Shown here: one piece after another, positions 32,236-44,092 of the stretch
How the letters are laid out: the number at the start of each line of letters is the position of its first letter
How positions within the stretch are numbered: the stretch's first letter is position 1
Assembly: GCF_016920785.2 (NCBI RefSeq)
Contig: NW_024609880.1
Location: 64,295,830-64,359,829, forward strand
DNA: 64,000 bases
DNA from: Ixodes scapularis
Taxonomy: Eukaryota; Arthropoda; Arachnida; Ixodida; Ixodidae
Reading direction: 5' to 3'
Notes under the pieces: generated by a model
The model's database searches: none
The model's input: only the letters and a program-made list of their open reading frames with translations
Told to the model about the DNA's origin: nothing
Position numbers and translations under genes: made by a program

Positions 32236-34823
32236 GTTTTCAGAGTCTCCGCTCTAGCGAATCTGCAGCGCCTGTCAAAGCTATGCACGCGCACTCTTGC
32301 TATTTCCAAAAATGGTCCGAAAAAGACGTCACGACTGGTGTCAGTGCGAGGAAATATACCTGGCAAGCTCGCGATTGCACGCTCTGCCCACAAGAGCGAC
32401 ACGCGCTTGGCGGCCCAAATATTCCAGTGTGACGTCACGACTGGTCGGAGGGTTTTCGTGTTTTCTCGTGTTTAGTGGCATCTTCGGGGGAAAAAAAACG
32501 TGATATTCAGATCAGTAGGATAAAAATAATCCATAAATCACCTCTAGCTCGTTTTTTTTTTTTTTTTTCAATAAGTGTTTTAGCTTCCCTTTTAGCTTAC
32601 AAGCTGAGTGCGTGGATGCCGGGGTCACACTTCTCATACATCATACAAAAGGGAGCCTGCAAACAGGATTCACCGCAATATCCGTGGTTCGAATGCCGTC
32701 TGCCCAAGTTTCCTCCTTGAACTCATTGCCATGCGGCATTCGAAGCACGGATCTCGCGGTGACTCGCGTTTGAATCTGTATGCAGTCTGTCTTTTTTGTG
32801 ATGTATAAGCAACAAAACCCCGGCGTTAGGGTAATGTTGGGTGGGGCTATAAACCATTGAAGTGGCCCATCAACGACGCTGGCAATTAAAAAAGAAACTA
32901 CAAGTTAGTTTATTATAACAGCACAAGATTCAGGCAGCTGAGAAAACTGGATCTTTCCGACGGGGAGCACATATGCCTCCTGCGTTGACGCTTTAAACAA
33001 ACTGTGGCGCCTTTAGTTTGGTTGGTACAAGCTCACCTGATTGGGGGGAGGGGGGGGGGGGGGGGGGGGGGGCTCGCACTATACTTATGGCACGTTCGCC
33101 ACAAGTAGAGTCGCGAACTCGGTCGTCTGCGAACACGCCAAGCGTTGACTTTGGCAAGTTTCTTGCTTTCATTGTTTACAGAAAGAAAACTACATCTCGT
33201 AGACCCTGAGAAAGGAGCGATAAAAATAAAAACAACTGACGAACACAACAGGGTTTACAAGATGTCGATTAATTACCAGCTCGGCTGCGCTCTATCACAT
33301 GCTCAGTGCCCAGGTACCGATTTTTTGGGCTCGTTTTAAAGTGGGAGATCCGCTTGCTGCACCACCCTATACATGCGTCTCGAATTACGTTTCAGTATCA
33401 GTGCGAATTGCCGTTTTCAAGGCTGTAAGAGCGAAACTAGTGTTGATACTGTGACTTTAATGTAGATTTCTTTGCATGCCACATGCTTGACCCATGTATA
33501 TTCGGGGACGACTTCCCGTGGCATTGCAATCAAAGATGCGGGAACGCGTGCTGTTACCCACCTGTAGTGCCGATTAAAGCGAATGAAAGCTGTGCGCGCG
33601 AATTCTTTCTCCCTTCGAAAATGTCACAATACCTTGTTCCCGAGCGTACATCTTTACAGAGCTTACCATCCGGGCTATAAATGCCGAGTCGCTGGGCCGT
33701 GGGCGCAAGCGCGGCGTCCAATATAAAGCAGAAGAAAGCTAGTGCGCATGCTCAGGAGTCAGGGCATGTTCCACAGGAGACAAGGATGGCAGTACGCGGC
33801 AAGTAGTGGAGTGGTCGATAGCTCTCTCTTGCGAAGGCTCTAAAAACAGCGTCCCAGAACGCGCTGAAAGATTCAACAGAAAAGCAAATATACCCATTGA
33901 AAGTGTGCAGCATGGATGTACGTACTTGTACAAAGGTAAGAATCGTGAGTGGGGTACCCGTCAAACTTCCGCTACTATCTACGTTAAAGTGAGACAAAAG
34001 AGTAGAGGAGTTCATGCTCCTGGCTTACCAGGTGTCTTAAAAACCAACGGTCACAATAAAAATATAAGAAAAAGCAGCAGAAAAATAGGGAGGAAGCCGT
34101 CTGGTCGAAATAGAAAAAAAAAATATATATATATATATATACACATATATATATACATCCCCAGCAATACAAATGGAAAATGACAATCTCAAACGCAGGC
34201 TCTTGTGAAGAGAGGGGCTGCGCATAAAACAATAGTTTGGCTTTTTACAGCACTCTTGGTATCGGTGTTGTTCCTGGAGCTTCGTGACTATATGTATTTC
34301 TGGCGTTTTTGAACTACAATATGTCCGAGGGTTTCTGAAAAAAAAACAGTCTTGCAAAAATCGCAGCCCTCTACTGTGTCATGGCGTCAGCATAAACAAA
34401 CGTGGCGGCGCCAATGGAACAGAACAGACACTGATCTATACTAGTGCCACTAAATCAGCGCAGCTCATTTAGTGGCTCTATTCTATACTAGGGTTGTAGT
34501 TGAAGACTACAGACAATGTCATACTAGGCTTTTTTGTGTGCGTGTGTCTCCAGTGATTGAAAAACTAAATTTGCCCATAATTTGCTCCCTTCTGGCCCCC
34601 TCTTTTTGAATTAACTGCAACCTCTCGTCTACTATTTACATTTTTTGCCGCTGTGCACAATACCCTGATGCTGACGCTTGTTCTTTTTTTAATCGACGTT
34701 TGCAAACAGGACACAATAGTTGGCTAGTTTGATTTATCTAGCTGCACAGATTCGTTTCGATACATATCACAATAAGACACAAGATAATTTTAAATTCACC
34801 TTTAAAAGGGGGAAAAACGCGAA
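32236..34823. other. No supportable gene; microsatellites
   Basis: Holds a G run at about 33045-33072, an AT microsatellite at about 34122-34160 and AT-rich filler. Nothing I would call a gene. Confidence 0.45.
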
Positions 34824-35360
34824 AATAAGTTTTTATAGACTTGAGCGTGTTGGTAATCTACATTGTATTGAAACGAAAGAAACACACAAGAGGACGAAAC
34901 AGACGACACAGCTTTCGACTTGCAACTACAGATTTACTGGGGCGGCTCGCCGCTCAGAGCTCGACTTGGGGAGGCGATGGGGAAAGGGGGGAGGGGGATG
35001 AGGGGAGGTGTAAGAAACACAGGGAGACCGTTGCGGGGGCGAACACAGCGGGCGGTCGGGAGTCTGGTCCACGGCGTGGTCTGGTCCGTGTCGCCTCTCT
35101 CGTAGATGACACCTCGCGTCGCTTCGTGCCGTCGGGGGCGCGGCGGAGAGCGGGGGGAGGGGGAGGGGGGGGGTCATCGGAATTCCTCGGGGAAGGCGCA
35201 AGACGGACCGGAGCACCAGAGGGTCAGGCGAAAACAGAAGGCGAGAAGAAGTAAGAACAGAGGGCGGCTTTCCGGGGTTGTTTTTGTTTGCCACTGTTTT
35301 CCCCAAACCTTTAAGGTCTAGTGCCGCGTGTGCTGGGGGGCTCCCCTCCCTCGCAGGAAG

Positions 35361-37712
35361 CTAATCTCTCTCTCCGAGAGGGAAAGGGAAGGACTCGAAA
35401 GGTTTGTTGTCGCTGACTTGATACTTACGGATTCTATTATTTCTCTTCCGAATCGAGATCGGTGTCCACCTATGATTTTTGTTTGGGTGAAATGGGGTGT
35501 GCAAGAGGAGCATTTTTTTTGCGTGGACAACAACCGGATGCACGGAATCTTCGGGCGGGCTCGTGATCTCCCTCGCGTGTTCACGGAGACGGTCGTTGAT
35601 ACATCGGCCCGTTTGACCTATATACTCCGCTCCGCACGAAAGAGGGATCGTGTACACTTTCTCTCGAGCGCAGGGGCGGAAGCACTGGGCGTGTTTTTTA
35701 GTGCAGGAGGGCGGAGGTTCGGGATTGTTGACGCGCTTGCACATTCCACCCAATTTGAATTTGCAGGTGAAAAGGACCCTGGTGTCAAATTTGCGTGCAA
35801 GCGCACTCAAACGATGGGACGTGTTGTGCACGTAGGGAATGCAAGCAGGGCGGGAGGAGAAGGATCTGGGTGGGGAATTGCGGGGGCGGCTCCCGGACTG
35901 CACGATCAACTTTTTTATGTTGTTTTCAATCAGATCCGCGGGGTATCCTGCCCCCTGAAGCCTAGCCGTTTGGCGCGAGAGACTCTCCTTGGTAAGGTGG
36001 GGACAGGACTTTTTACAGGAGGAGGAGAGAAGAGATTTAACAATGCCGGATTTTACTGTTTTCGAATGATGGCTAGCGAAAGGAAGGACAGGTTTTTGAG
36101 AGCGCTGTTGGAAGGACCAGCACAGGCCGTGGGAGGAAAGGGTGAGGCGGAGATCCAGAAATTGGAGCCCCTCCTGGCTAGCATCCTCTTTTGTGAAGGA
36201 AAGACCCCCAGCGTTGGCAGCGAAGGCATGCAGGACAGAGACGTCCGACGTGGATGATGGGTGAACGACGAGGTAATCGTCCACGAACCTGAATATCCTG
36301 CATCCAGAACCGGAGCGAGCAAGATCCTCCTGCACCGCACGATCCACGAAGAAGAGAAAGATCTCACTAAGGATCGGTGCGAGGCAGGAGCCAATGCACA
36401 CTCCAGACCTCTGGATGAAGATCTCCCCCTCGTGCTCGACGAGGGAGGATCTCAGGTAGAGCCGGAGGAGGTCGAGAAAGCCTCCGGTGGGTATACCGGA
36501 CGCGTTCTGAAAGCTCGTCACCCCATGCATCTCAATCGCCTCGGACACAGAGTTTAGAAGAATTTTGAGGTCGAGGTTGTAGTACATGTCCTCAATGTCC
36601 AGTGAGAACAGGTTGAGGTCATGATCGGCATGCTTCGTTGTAAGGTAATCAATTACCTCAAGAGAGTCTCTCACGCGGTAGGGGTGAGGAAGATCAATAG
36701 AGGAGAGATGCCTTTGAAGGTAGAGGGCGAGCGGCTTCTGCCAGCATCCCCTCTCGGAGACGATGCTGCGAAGGGGAATGTCTGGCTTGTGCGTCTTCGC
36801 CGAGAAGAAGATAGTCAGATACTGTTTGGAGGGAGAAGAGATCAAATTTTTTAGGGAGGGGAGGTTTAAAGAGGAGCATAGAGACTTTGCCTCAGAGCGG
36901 AGGGCCCCCGACGGACGCCTCTTGAGGGGGACAAAGTTCTTTTTCAGGGCCAAGTCCGCTTTCTTGGAGAAGTCGCCCCGACCGATTACCACGAATCGAC
37001 CCTCCTTGTCTGCCTCGAGCAGCACAAGGTCTGACTGGCGGAGCTCGCTTACCACGCGTGACACCCCCGAGCCAGCCGGTGTCGTCACGGCACCGTGGTG
37101 GCAGATGACTCCCGTCGCCGCCGCAACAAAGTCCTGTCGGTCGGGCTCCGTGATCCTTGCCGCAATCTCGTACACGGACGCCAGTTGGTCGACCCTCGAC
37201 GACGGGGCGGGGGGCGCAAATTTGGGTCCTTTTGACAAGAGGGTGGTGGCCTCGGTTGAGAGGTTGGAGCCCGATAGGTTGATCGGAGGCTCCAGGGCCA
37301 CAGCCCGTCGGGATGAGGCGCTCATCAGGACGCCGTGGAGCACGCGTCGCCACGACGACTCGAGGAGGCGCTCCGAAGAATCCCGCAGGAAGATGAATGC
37401 CGGGTTATTGGGGTAGTTTGCGCCGAAGCAACCGGTCATGAGAGGACGGAGCTCGGCGTTCATCACCAGGATTTCTTTGGAGATTTCTTTCCGTGTGATC
37501 TGCATGGCCCTGTAACTTGACGACCAGCTGGAGGGCTCAAATCCCAGCAGGCGATGAACGGAAGGATGATTAATGTTCTTTCGTACGCAGACACCCAGAG
37601 CCCGAAGATGAAGGCGAAGGAAGCTCATCTTTGAGATGAAGACGGCAGCACGGAAAAAGGTTGAAGGGTCAAACTCCGAGTGACTGAGTCGCTTGGCAGC
37701 AGGACAAAACAT
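35361..37712 (-). CDS. Penelope 2 copy A reverse transcriptase/GIY-YIG protein
   Basis: The frame is open from 37814 but the first ATG is 37712, giving 783 codons. Reverse transcriptase motifs are clear: motif A SLDIEDMYYNL, motif B SGVCIGSCLAP, motif C FVDD, then LQFLDLRL. The GIY-YIG endonuclease follows with VYTIPLSCGAEYIGQTGR and ends LREHARE. After that the frame departs from the Penelope pattern at an 8-T run (35513-35520 on the plus strand). The expected tail (KCSSCTPHFTQTKIIGGH and onward to FLRGRG) is in the neighbouring frame ending at 35318. One base less in the run would restore it, so this copy as read has a C-terminal frameshift. Confidence 0.88.
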   Translation of the reverse strand: MFCPAAKRLSHSEFDPSTFFRAAVFISKMSFLRLHLRALGVCVRKNINHPSVHRLLGFEPSSWSSSYRAMQITRKEISKEILVMNAELRPLMTGCFGANYPNNPAFIFLRDSSERLLESSWRRVLHGVLMSASSRRAVALEPPINLSGSNLSTEATTLLSKGPKFAPPAPSSRVDQLASVYEIAARITEPDRQDFVAAATGVICHHGAVTTPAGSGVSRVVSELRQSDLVLLEADKEGRFVVIGRGDFSKKADLALKKNFVPLKRRPSGALRSEAKSLCSSLNLPSLKNLISSPSKQYLTIFFSAKTHKPDIPLRSIVSERGCWQKPLALYLQRHLSSIDLPHPYRVRDSLEVIDYLTTKHADHDLNLFSLDIEDMYYNLDLKILLNSVSEAIEMHGVTSFQNASGIPTGGFLDLLRLYLRSSLVEHEGEIFIQRSGVCIGSCLAPILSEIFLFFVDRAVQEDLARSGSGCRIFRFVDDYLVVHPSSTSDVSVLHAFAANAGGLSFTKEDASQEGLQFLDLRLTLSSHGLCWSFQQRSQKPVLPFASHHSKTVKSGIVKSLLSSSCKKSCPHLTKESLSRQTARLQGAGYPADLIENNIKKLIVQSGSRPRNSPPRSFSSRPACIPYVHNTSHRLSALARKFDTRVLFTCKFKLGGMCKRVNNPEPPPSCTKKHAQCFRPCAREKVYTIPLSCGAEYIGQTGRCINDRLREHAREITSPPEDSVHPVVVHAKKMLLLHTPFHPNKNHRWTPISIRKRNNRIRKYQVSDNKPFESFPFPLGERD

Positions 37713-38265
37713 GACATGAAGCTCGCAGTGGTGATAATTATATACTTGAGCGTGTTGGTAATCTACATTGAATTGAAACGAAAGAAACACACAAGAGGAC
37801 GAAACAGACGACACAGCTTTCGACTTGCAACTACAGATTTACTGGGGCGGCTCGCCGCTCAGAGCTCGACTTGGGGAGGCGATGGGGAAAGGGGGGAGGG
37901 GGATGAGGGGAGGTGTAAGAAACACAGGGAGACCGTTGCGGGGGCGAACACAGCGGGCGGTCGGGAGTCTGGTCCACGGCGTGGTCTGGTCCGTGTCGCC
38001 TCTCTCGTAGATGACACCTCGCGTCGCTTCGTGCCGTCGGGGGCGCGGCGGAGAGCGGGGGGAGGGGGAGGGGGGGGGTCATCGGAATTCCTCGGGGAAG
38101 GCGCAAGACGGACCGGAGCACCAGAGGGTCAGGCGAAAACAGAAGGCGAGAAGAAGTAAGAACAGAGGGCGGCTTTCCGGGGTTGTTTTTGTTTGCCACT
38201 GTTTTCCCCAAACCTTTAAGGTCTAGTGCCGCGTGTGCTGGGGGGCTCCCCTCCCTCGCAGGAAG

Positions 38266-39597
38266 CTAATCTCTCTCTCCGAGAGGGAAAGGGAAGGACT
38301 CGAAAGGTTTGTTGTCGCTGACTTGATACTTACGGATTCTATTATTTCTCTTCCGAATCGAGATCGGTGTCCACCTATGATTTTTGTTTGGGTGAAATGG
38401 GGTGTGCAAGAGGAGCATTTTTTTTGCGTGGACAACAACCGGATGCACGGAATCTTCGGGCGGGCTCGTGATCTCCCTCGCGTGTTCACGGAGACGGTCG
38501 TTGATACATCGGCCCGTTTGACCTATATACTCCGCTCCGCACGAAAGAGGGATCGTGTACACTTTCTCTCGAGCGCAGGGGCGGAAGCACTGGGCGTGTT
38601 TTTTAGTGCAGGAGGGCGGAGGTTCGGGATTGTTGACGCGCTTGCACATTCCACCCAATTTGAATTTGCAGGTGAAAAGGACCCTGGTGTCAAATTTGCG
38701 TGCAAGCGCACTCAAACGATGGGACGTGTTGTGCACGTAGGGAATGCAAGCAGGGCGGGAGGAGAAGGATCTGGGTGGGGAATTGCGGGGGCGGCTCCCG
38801 GACTGCACGATCAACTTTTTGATGTTGTTTTCAATCAGATCCGCGGGGTATCCTGCCCCCTGAAGCCTAGCCGTTTGGCGCGAGAGACTCTCCTTGGTAA
38901 GGTGGGGACAGGACTTTTTACAGGAGGAGGAGAGAAGAGATTTAACAATGCCGGATTTTACTGTTTTCGAATGATGGCTAGCGAAAGGAAGGACAGGTTT
39001 TTGAGAGCGCTGTTGGAAGGACCAGCACAGGCCGTGGGAGGAAGGTGTGAGGCGGAGATCCAGAAATTGGAGCCCCTCCTGGCTAGCATCCTCTTTTGTG
39101 AAGGAAAGACCCCCAGCGTTGGCAGCGAAGGCATGCAGGACAGAGACGTCCGACATGGATGATGGGTGAACGACGAGGTAATCGTCCACGAACCTGAATA
39201 TCCTGCATCCAGAACCGGAGCGAGCAAGATCCTCCTGCACCGCACGATCCACGAAGAAGAGAAAGATCTCACTAAGGATCGGTGCGAGGCAGGAGCCAAT
39301 GCACACTCCAGACCTCTGGATGAAGATCTCCCCCTCGTACTCGACGAGGGAGGATCTCAGGTAGAGCCGGAGGAGGTCGAGAAAGCCTCCGGTGGGTATA
39401 CCGGACGCGTTCTGAAAGCTCGTCACCCCATGCATCTCAATCGCCTCGGACACAGAGTTTAGAAGAATTTTGAGGTCGAGGTTGTAGTACATGTGCTCAA
39501 TGTCCAGTGAGAACAGGTTGAGGTCATGATCGGCATGCTTCGTTGTAAGGTAATCAATTACCTCAAGAGAGTCTCTCACGCGGTAGGGGTGAGGAAG
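38266..39597 (-). pseudogene. Penelope 2 copy B, 5'-truncated
   Basis: This begins near the sequence for YRVRDSLEVIDYL and runs through motifs A, B and C to the same frameshifted C-terminus as copy A. It lacks the first part of the protein. Motif A reads SLDIEHMYY, with His in place of the Asp in copy A next to the catalytic Asp. The truncation point at about 39598 joins an inverted 3' end. It acts as the pseudo-LTR for copy A. Confidence 0.85.
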
Positions 39598-39598
39598 A

Positions 39599-40313
39599 TT
39601 CCGCGAGGGAGATCACGAGCTCGCCCGAAGATTCCGTGCATCCGGTTGTTGTCCACGCAAAAAAATGTTCCTCTTGCACACCCCATTTCACCCAAACAAA
39701 AATCATAGGTGGACACCGATCTCGATTCGGAAGAGAAATAATAGAATCCGTAAGTATCAAGTCAGCGACAACAAACCTTTCGAGTCCTTCCCTTTCCCTC
39801 TCGGAGAGAGAGATTAGCTTCCTGCGAGGGAGGGGAGCCCCCCAGCACACGCGGCACTAGACCTTAAAGGTTTGGGGAAAACAGTGGCAAACAAAAACAA
39901 CCCCGGAAAGCCGCCCTCTGTTCTTACTTCTTCTCGCCTTCTGTTTTCGCCTGACCCTCTGGTGCTCCGGTCCGTCTTGCGCCTTCCCCGAGGAATTCCG
40001 ATGACCCCCCCCCTCCCCCTCCCCCCGCTCTCCGCCGCGCCCCCGACGGCACGAAGCGACGCGAGGTGTCATCTACGAGAGAGGCGACACGGACCAGACC
40101 ACGCCGTGGACCAGACTCCCGACCGCCCGCTGTGTTCGCCCCCGCAACGGTCTCCCTGTGTTTCTTACACCTCCCCTCATCCCCCTCCCCCCTTTCCCCA
40201 TCGCCTCCCCAAGTCGAGCTCTGAGCGGCGAGCCGCCCCAGTAAATCTGTAGTTGCAAGTCGAAAGCTGTGTCGTCTGTTTCGTCCTCTTGTGTGTTTCT
40301 TTCGTTTCAATTC
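39599..40313 (+). repeat. Inverted 3' end of Penelope 2
   Basis: On the plus strand this reads the end of the endonuclease and the 3' untranslated region. The homopolymer has 7 A (39659-39665) rather than 8, so the conserved tail is in frame (39636-39860). Other small differences from copies A and B show that it is not just an assembly reflection of them. Confidence 0.85.
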
Positions 40314-40324
40314 AATAAGTTTTT

Positions 40325-41147
40325 GGTAGGCAGAATGTAAAAGGAACCTTCTGGGGCAGTCCAAGGGTGGTAGCAGATGTCTCGCCAGGAGACATAACTT
40401 TTCGAGGGTCCTGAAGAAGCTGTTTGTGGGCGAGACGTCAGGGGCCATCATGTCGCTTCCATATACGGTCCCTTTCAAGTTGCCATAGCCGAGTTGTACC
40501 GCTTCCTTCGACCGTTTTTCTGAAGCCCATGCCTTACTTCTAAAGCCTCAAATAAAACTACTTTTCGGAGTAACAATACTTTAGCCATCTTGGGGCTTCC
40601 TGATATCGCATCTAAATCCTAGGCAGTCGCATTTTTAAATCGATACTGTCACTCGCAGTGCACTGTAAGATAAAAAAAAAATTGTTCGACATGAACGATG
40701 GCCTAGGCATGGCGTGCTCCCTGACCACAGGTTCGGTAATGACTGCGGCGACGTTCACGAGCGCGTGCCTACGCCGCGTCCTCGCCGTCATATCCGATGC
40801 CGCCGTCATCGTTGGCGTTGCGTGGTTGGCGACGCCGCCTGCCCACGCATGGCAACGCATGGCGTGCCCGAAGAGCACATGCAGTTGCACCCCGGAAAGA
40901 CAATGAGGGCTGTGCCGACAGCGTTGCCCACGCGCCCCCCGCTCGCTCGTTTGTTTGATCGTTTATCTGTTGATGCGTGTCTCTGTTTAGTTTCGTATTT
41001 ATTCGCTTTTTATATGTTTGCGTCAGTAGGCCTCTTAGCCGCATATTAGGAAGGAGGATATAATGGATCAGTGACGATTCGGTAGTACGTGCTGCCCTTC
41101 GGGCGTGACGGAATGCCCGGAGATTCGCGGGTAATTACGCTCGAAAC
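40325..41147. other. No gene; decayed hammerhead-like stretch
   Basis: At 40411-40438 CTGAAGAAGC, a short stretch and CGAGACGTC resemble a decayed Penelope-type hammerhead core (GAAA changed to GAGA). The GC-rich part 40700-40930 has short frames on both strands and no support. Confidence 0.35.
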
Positions 41148-42034
41148 CAGGGTTGAGAATAAAAAGGGACACGAATTATATCGTGATTTAGGTCATGATT
41201 TAAATATTGACTTAAATGAGACATTTTTTAAAATAAAAGTTTAAATCACGCCTTTTCACAAGAACAATCCCGTTTTCTTTTCCTTTTCACTTATTGTTTG
41301 TGTACTATTTTATGCTTTCTATGGTGCATTTATTTTCTGTTTAAATCAAAGAATCACGAATCAAAAATTATTTCTAACGAGCAAAAAGCAGTGCTCTTCT
41401 GAGCAGATCGAAGCGCTATAAGCTTTATTTCTAGAAAAAGAATAACTGTTGGTTACACATCACTTATACTTGACTGTCACTTGAAGTACTATTGCAACAA
41501 AATCAGAACGCCTGATAAAAAAACAACGAAAACTAGACAACTAATGTCCTATTGCCATTAAGAACGCGAAAGAAAACGCAAATAAATATTTTTAAATAAA
41601 ATAATCCAGCTGTTTTTGTTCTAAATGGTGGGCATTACAACTAATAGAAAGTTGTTAATTAGTGACTATGCAATTAATGAGAAGGTGCCAGCGACCTGGA
41701 CAAGAATAGAGACAATACTCCCTAGAGAAAATGAACAAGGGGACAAAGGATAAACACAAATATTGAACTACGGCTAGGCGAAAGCGAGCTGGACCTAGTA
41801 ATTATAATGTACTTGAAATTTACAGCAATTGTTTCTTTCAGAGTATTATCAGTGATCGCCCATACTTATCAATAAAGCCATGTTCAAAATATACATCAAG
41901 TGGTAAGAAATCCCTCTTTTATAGCTTCAGTGATTTAAATCAAATTAATCTGATTTAGATCAAACAGATCTGACTTATATCAACTAAATCTAATTTACTT
42001 GATTTTAAGAAAAAAATAAAATTTTTCCACCCTG
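41148..42034. mobile_element. Non-autonomous hAT-like element rich in GATTTAAATC
   Basis: Ends CAGGGTTGAGAATAAAA (41148) and TTTTTCCACCCTG (to 42034) are imperfect inverted repeats with the hAT-like CAGGG start. The subterminal regions hold repeated ATTTAAATCA-like motifs. Flanking octamers CTCGAAAC and CTCAAAAA share six bases. The interior is AT-rich without a long frame. Confidence 0.6.
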
Positions 42035-43254
42035 CTCAAAAAACTACAAATGTTTGTGCACTGCTTCATTTTTGTAAATCGTTTTCACCTGTCAGTCGCC
42101 ATGATTAATTGTGAGGTATTTGGTAGAGGTGTAGAGATGCACGTATCTTTCTTTCCCGTCGCAAGAAAAAGTATAATTTGAAAAGGACGTACTTTTCCAT
42201 ACGGTCTCTATTTTTTTTATCGCTACACTTTTTTCAGAAATTATAGTTGCAAGACTTCTATTGATTGGGTATTTCGTGTATTGAGTGCAGGTGGTTTGTT
42301 TTGTGTATATAATGCAAAAAAAACTTTTTTGTTATTATGCTAAACTAGCTCTTTAAAAACATCTCTAGTATAAATCTTTAAGGGAACCAGTCGATCATAT
42401 AGTAAGTATGCACGTAATAATGCCATTACGCGTGTCCCGATTCTTAAAAGCAAACAAAAACAACTGAATCTATACATCGTTTTTTTTCTTGTGTTTTTTT
42501 TCTGAACGGCCACGATGTTGAATTATGACGTAGCTGAGCTCGGGCAGTCGTAGCTATGCTTAAAATATTTACTTTATGTCGCCCAACCCAGCTACACCAT
42601 AATTCAACATGGCGACCGTCACACGAACACGGTCTATAATTGACCCGCACTGCACGGCCCTCCAAACGACGTCTATACTTGCGCCAAAGTGAAAACGAAG
42701 CCATTCGCGGTCGACGCTCACGGCGAGTTCACCGACGAAACACAATGACTGGCTCACGGCCCGCCTGCGACTCCTTCGTTCGTCGCACGTCAAATAAGCC
42801 GTGATCGATGGATAGCTTGATTCACCGCGCCGAGCCTCCGCCTTTTCGCCCTTAATATACGCTTTCCACACGTTCGTCCGTCGTCCAAAGTCCCGTATAT
42901 AGCCGAAGCCAGAAAGCCAATGGAGCGTGGGAAAGTGGACTGCAGGCGCCCGTCTGCTCTCGTCCAGGAAGGCGGCCTCCGTGCGTGATGCCTGGATTTG
43001 AGAGTGTATTTCCAACTGCTCGATTGGGGTCACGTGGTAGCCAACGTTGGGAACAATCGGACAGCGGCAACAGCGTATCATCGTGGTTTTCGTCGTGTTA
43101 AAGGTACGCGTCCTATCATTGCTGAACCAATCGTAAACAGAAGAAGGCTTAGTGACTTCTGTTTCTCACACCGCTTGACGTGACGGAGCTCGTCTTCCTT
43201 TTGCGTATCCGATCACCAACTAAACCAATCAGGCACAAAAAAGAAGAAAACGCG
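42035..43254. other. No supportable gene
   Basis: AT-rich to about 42470, then GC-rich to 43190 with overlapping frames on the minus strand (42569-43081) that show no domain. A perfect short inverted pair (ATGTTGAATTATG at about 42512 and CATAATTCAACATG at about 42597) suggests another MITE. Confidence 0.4.
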
Positions 43255-43792
43255 CAGGATTGTGGCACTTTTGTACGGATACTCATTTCAAGTAGTAATT
43301 CAATTACTTGTAATAAAATACTTTTGGGAGTAATTTTGATCGTTCGAGTACTTTTATTAGGAAGTCATCGGTAGAGTGAACTGTTACTTATAGAAGTATT
43401 AAAATTACCTTTGAACGATACTATTTCGTCGATCTTTTTTAATGGCTTCCTACGTTTCTACAAGTTTCTCACCGGGGAATTCTCCAACCAGGCGTCTCCG
43501 ACGGGGGACGGTTTACCAAAATCGCTGGATTAAGATGACGAGTAGATTATAATTCGGCGATCCTAAATCCAATGGCGGACAGTACAAAAGAATCGTCTCG
43601 GAACCGGCAGAACAATGTTTTCGTTTGGAAAATCCGAAGTAATCGGAAAGGTAACGGTTATATGTTTTTTTTAGTATACGTCCAATTACTTTCAATCTCA
43701 AGTATTCGAGTAATCTATCGAATACTTTTATTTAAGCTAGGGTAATGGTAATTGTAATCGATTACTTTTGTCACGTAACGTGTACTAGACTG
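43255..43792. mobile_element. Deleted relative of the inner hAT transposon
   Basis: The right end, read on the minus strand, is CAGTCTAGTACACGTTAC and then AAAAGTAATCGATTACAATT, closely parallel to the right end of the element at 6435-15240. The left end is CAGGATTG with the same GTAATT-type subterminal motifs. At 538 bp it has no transposase and would depend on an autonomous copy. Confidence 0.65.
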
Positions 43793-44092
43793 ATCGCGCG
43801 GGGGCATTCGCTGTGCGCGATCGGTTTAGCCCGTAATAGAGAGAGAACAATTTTGCACGTTTTATCTCTGGTACGAACTGCTCGTGCACGAGTCTCACGC
43901 GGTAGTACGTGGGCAGTTCGCACGGGAGGGCCCATCGTATACCGTATCGGATTTGCAAACACGGTTCCCTAAAACTCTGTAAATAGCGAACGCACAAAGG
44001 TGAAAGCGCCGTGACGATTCACTTTTGGCACTGCTTGATTGGTGTTCCATTTGATCGTAGCATCGGCCGCGGTTGGACTTATAGTGCAGCAG

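Larger units (their letters stand above)
34835..40313 (-). mobile_element. Penelope-like element 2: tandem copies plus inverted end
   Basis: The unit lies between AATAAGTTTTT at 34824-34834 and 40314-40324, an 11-bp target duplication. On the minus strand, 5' to 3', it has an inverted 3' end (40313-39599), copy B truncated inside the reverse transcriptase (about 39598-37744), then full copy A (about 37743-34840). A and B are offset by 2905 bases and differ at only a few positions, so the insertion is young. It is a different family from Penelope 1, but the architecture is the same. Confidence 0.9.

Noticed and set aside
34926..40258. Repeated 126-, 71- and 309-codon frames within the Penelope 2 copies
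   Set aside because: They are antisense or untranslated-region shadows of the element and recur because the element is duplicated.
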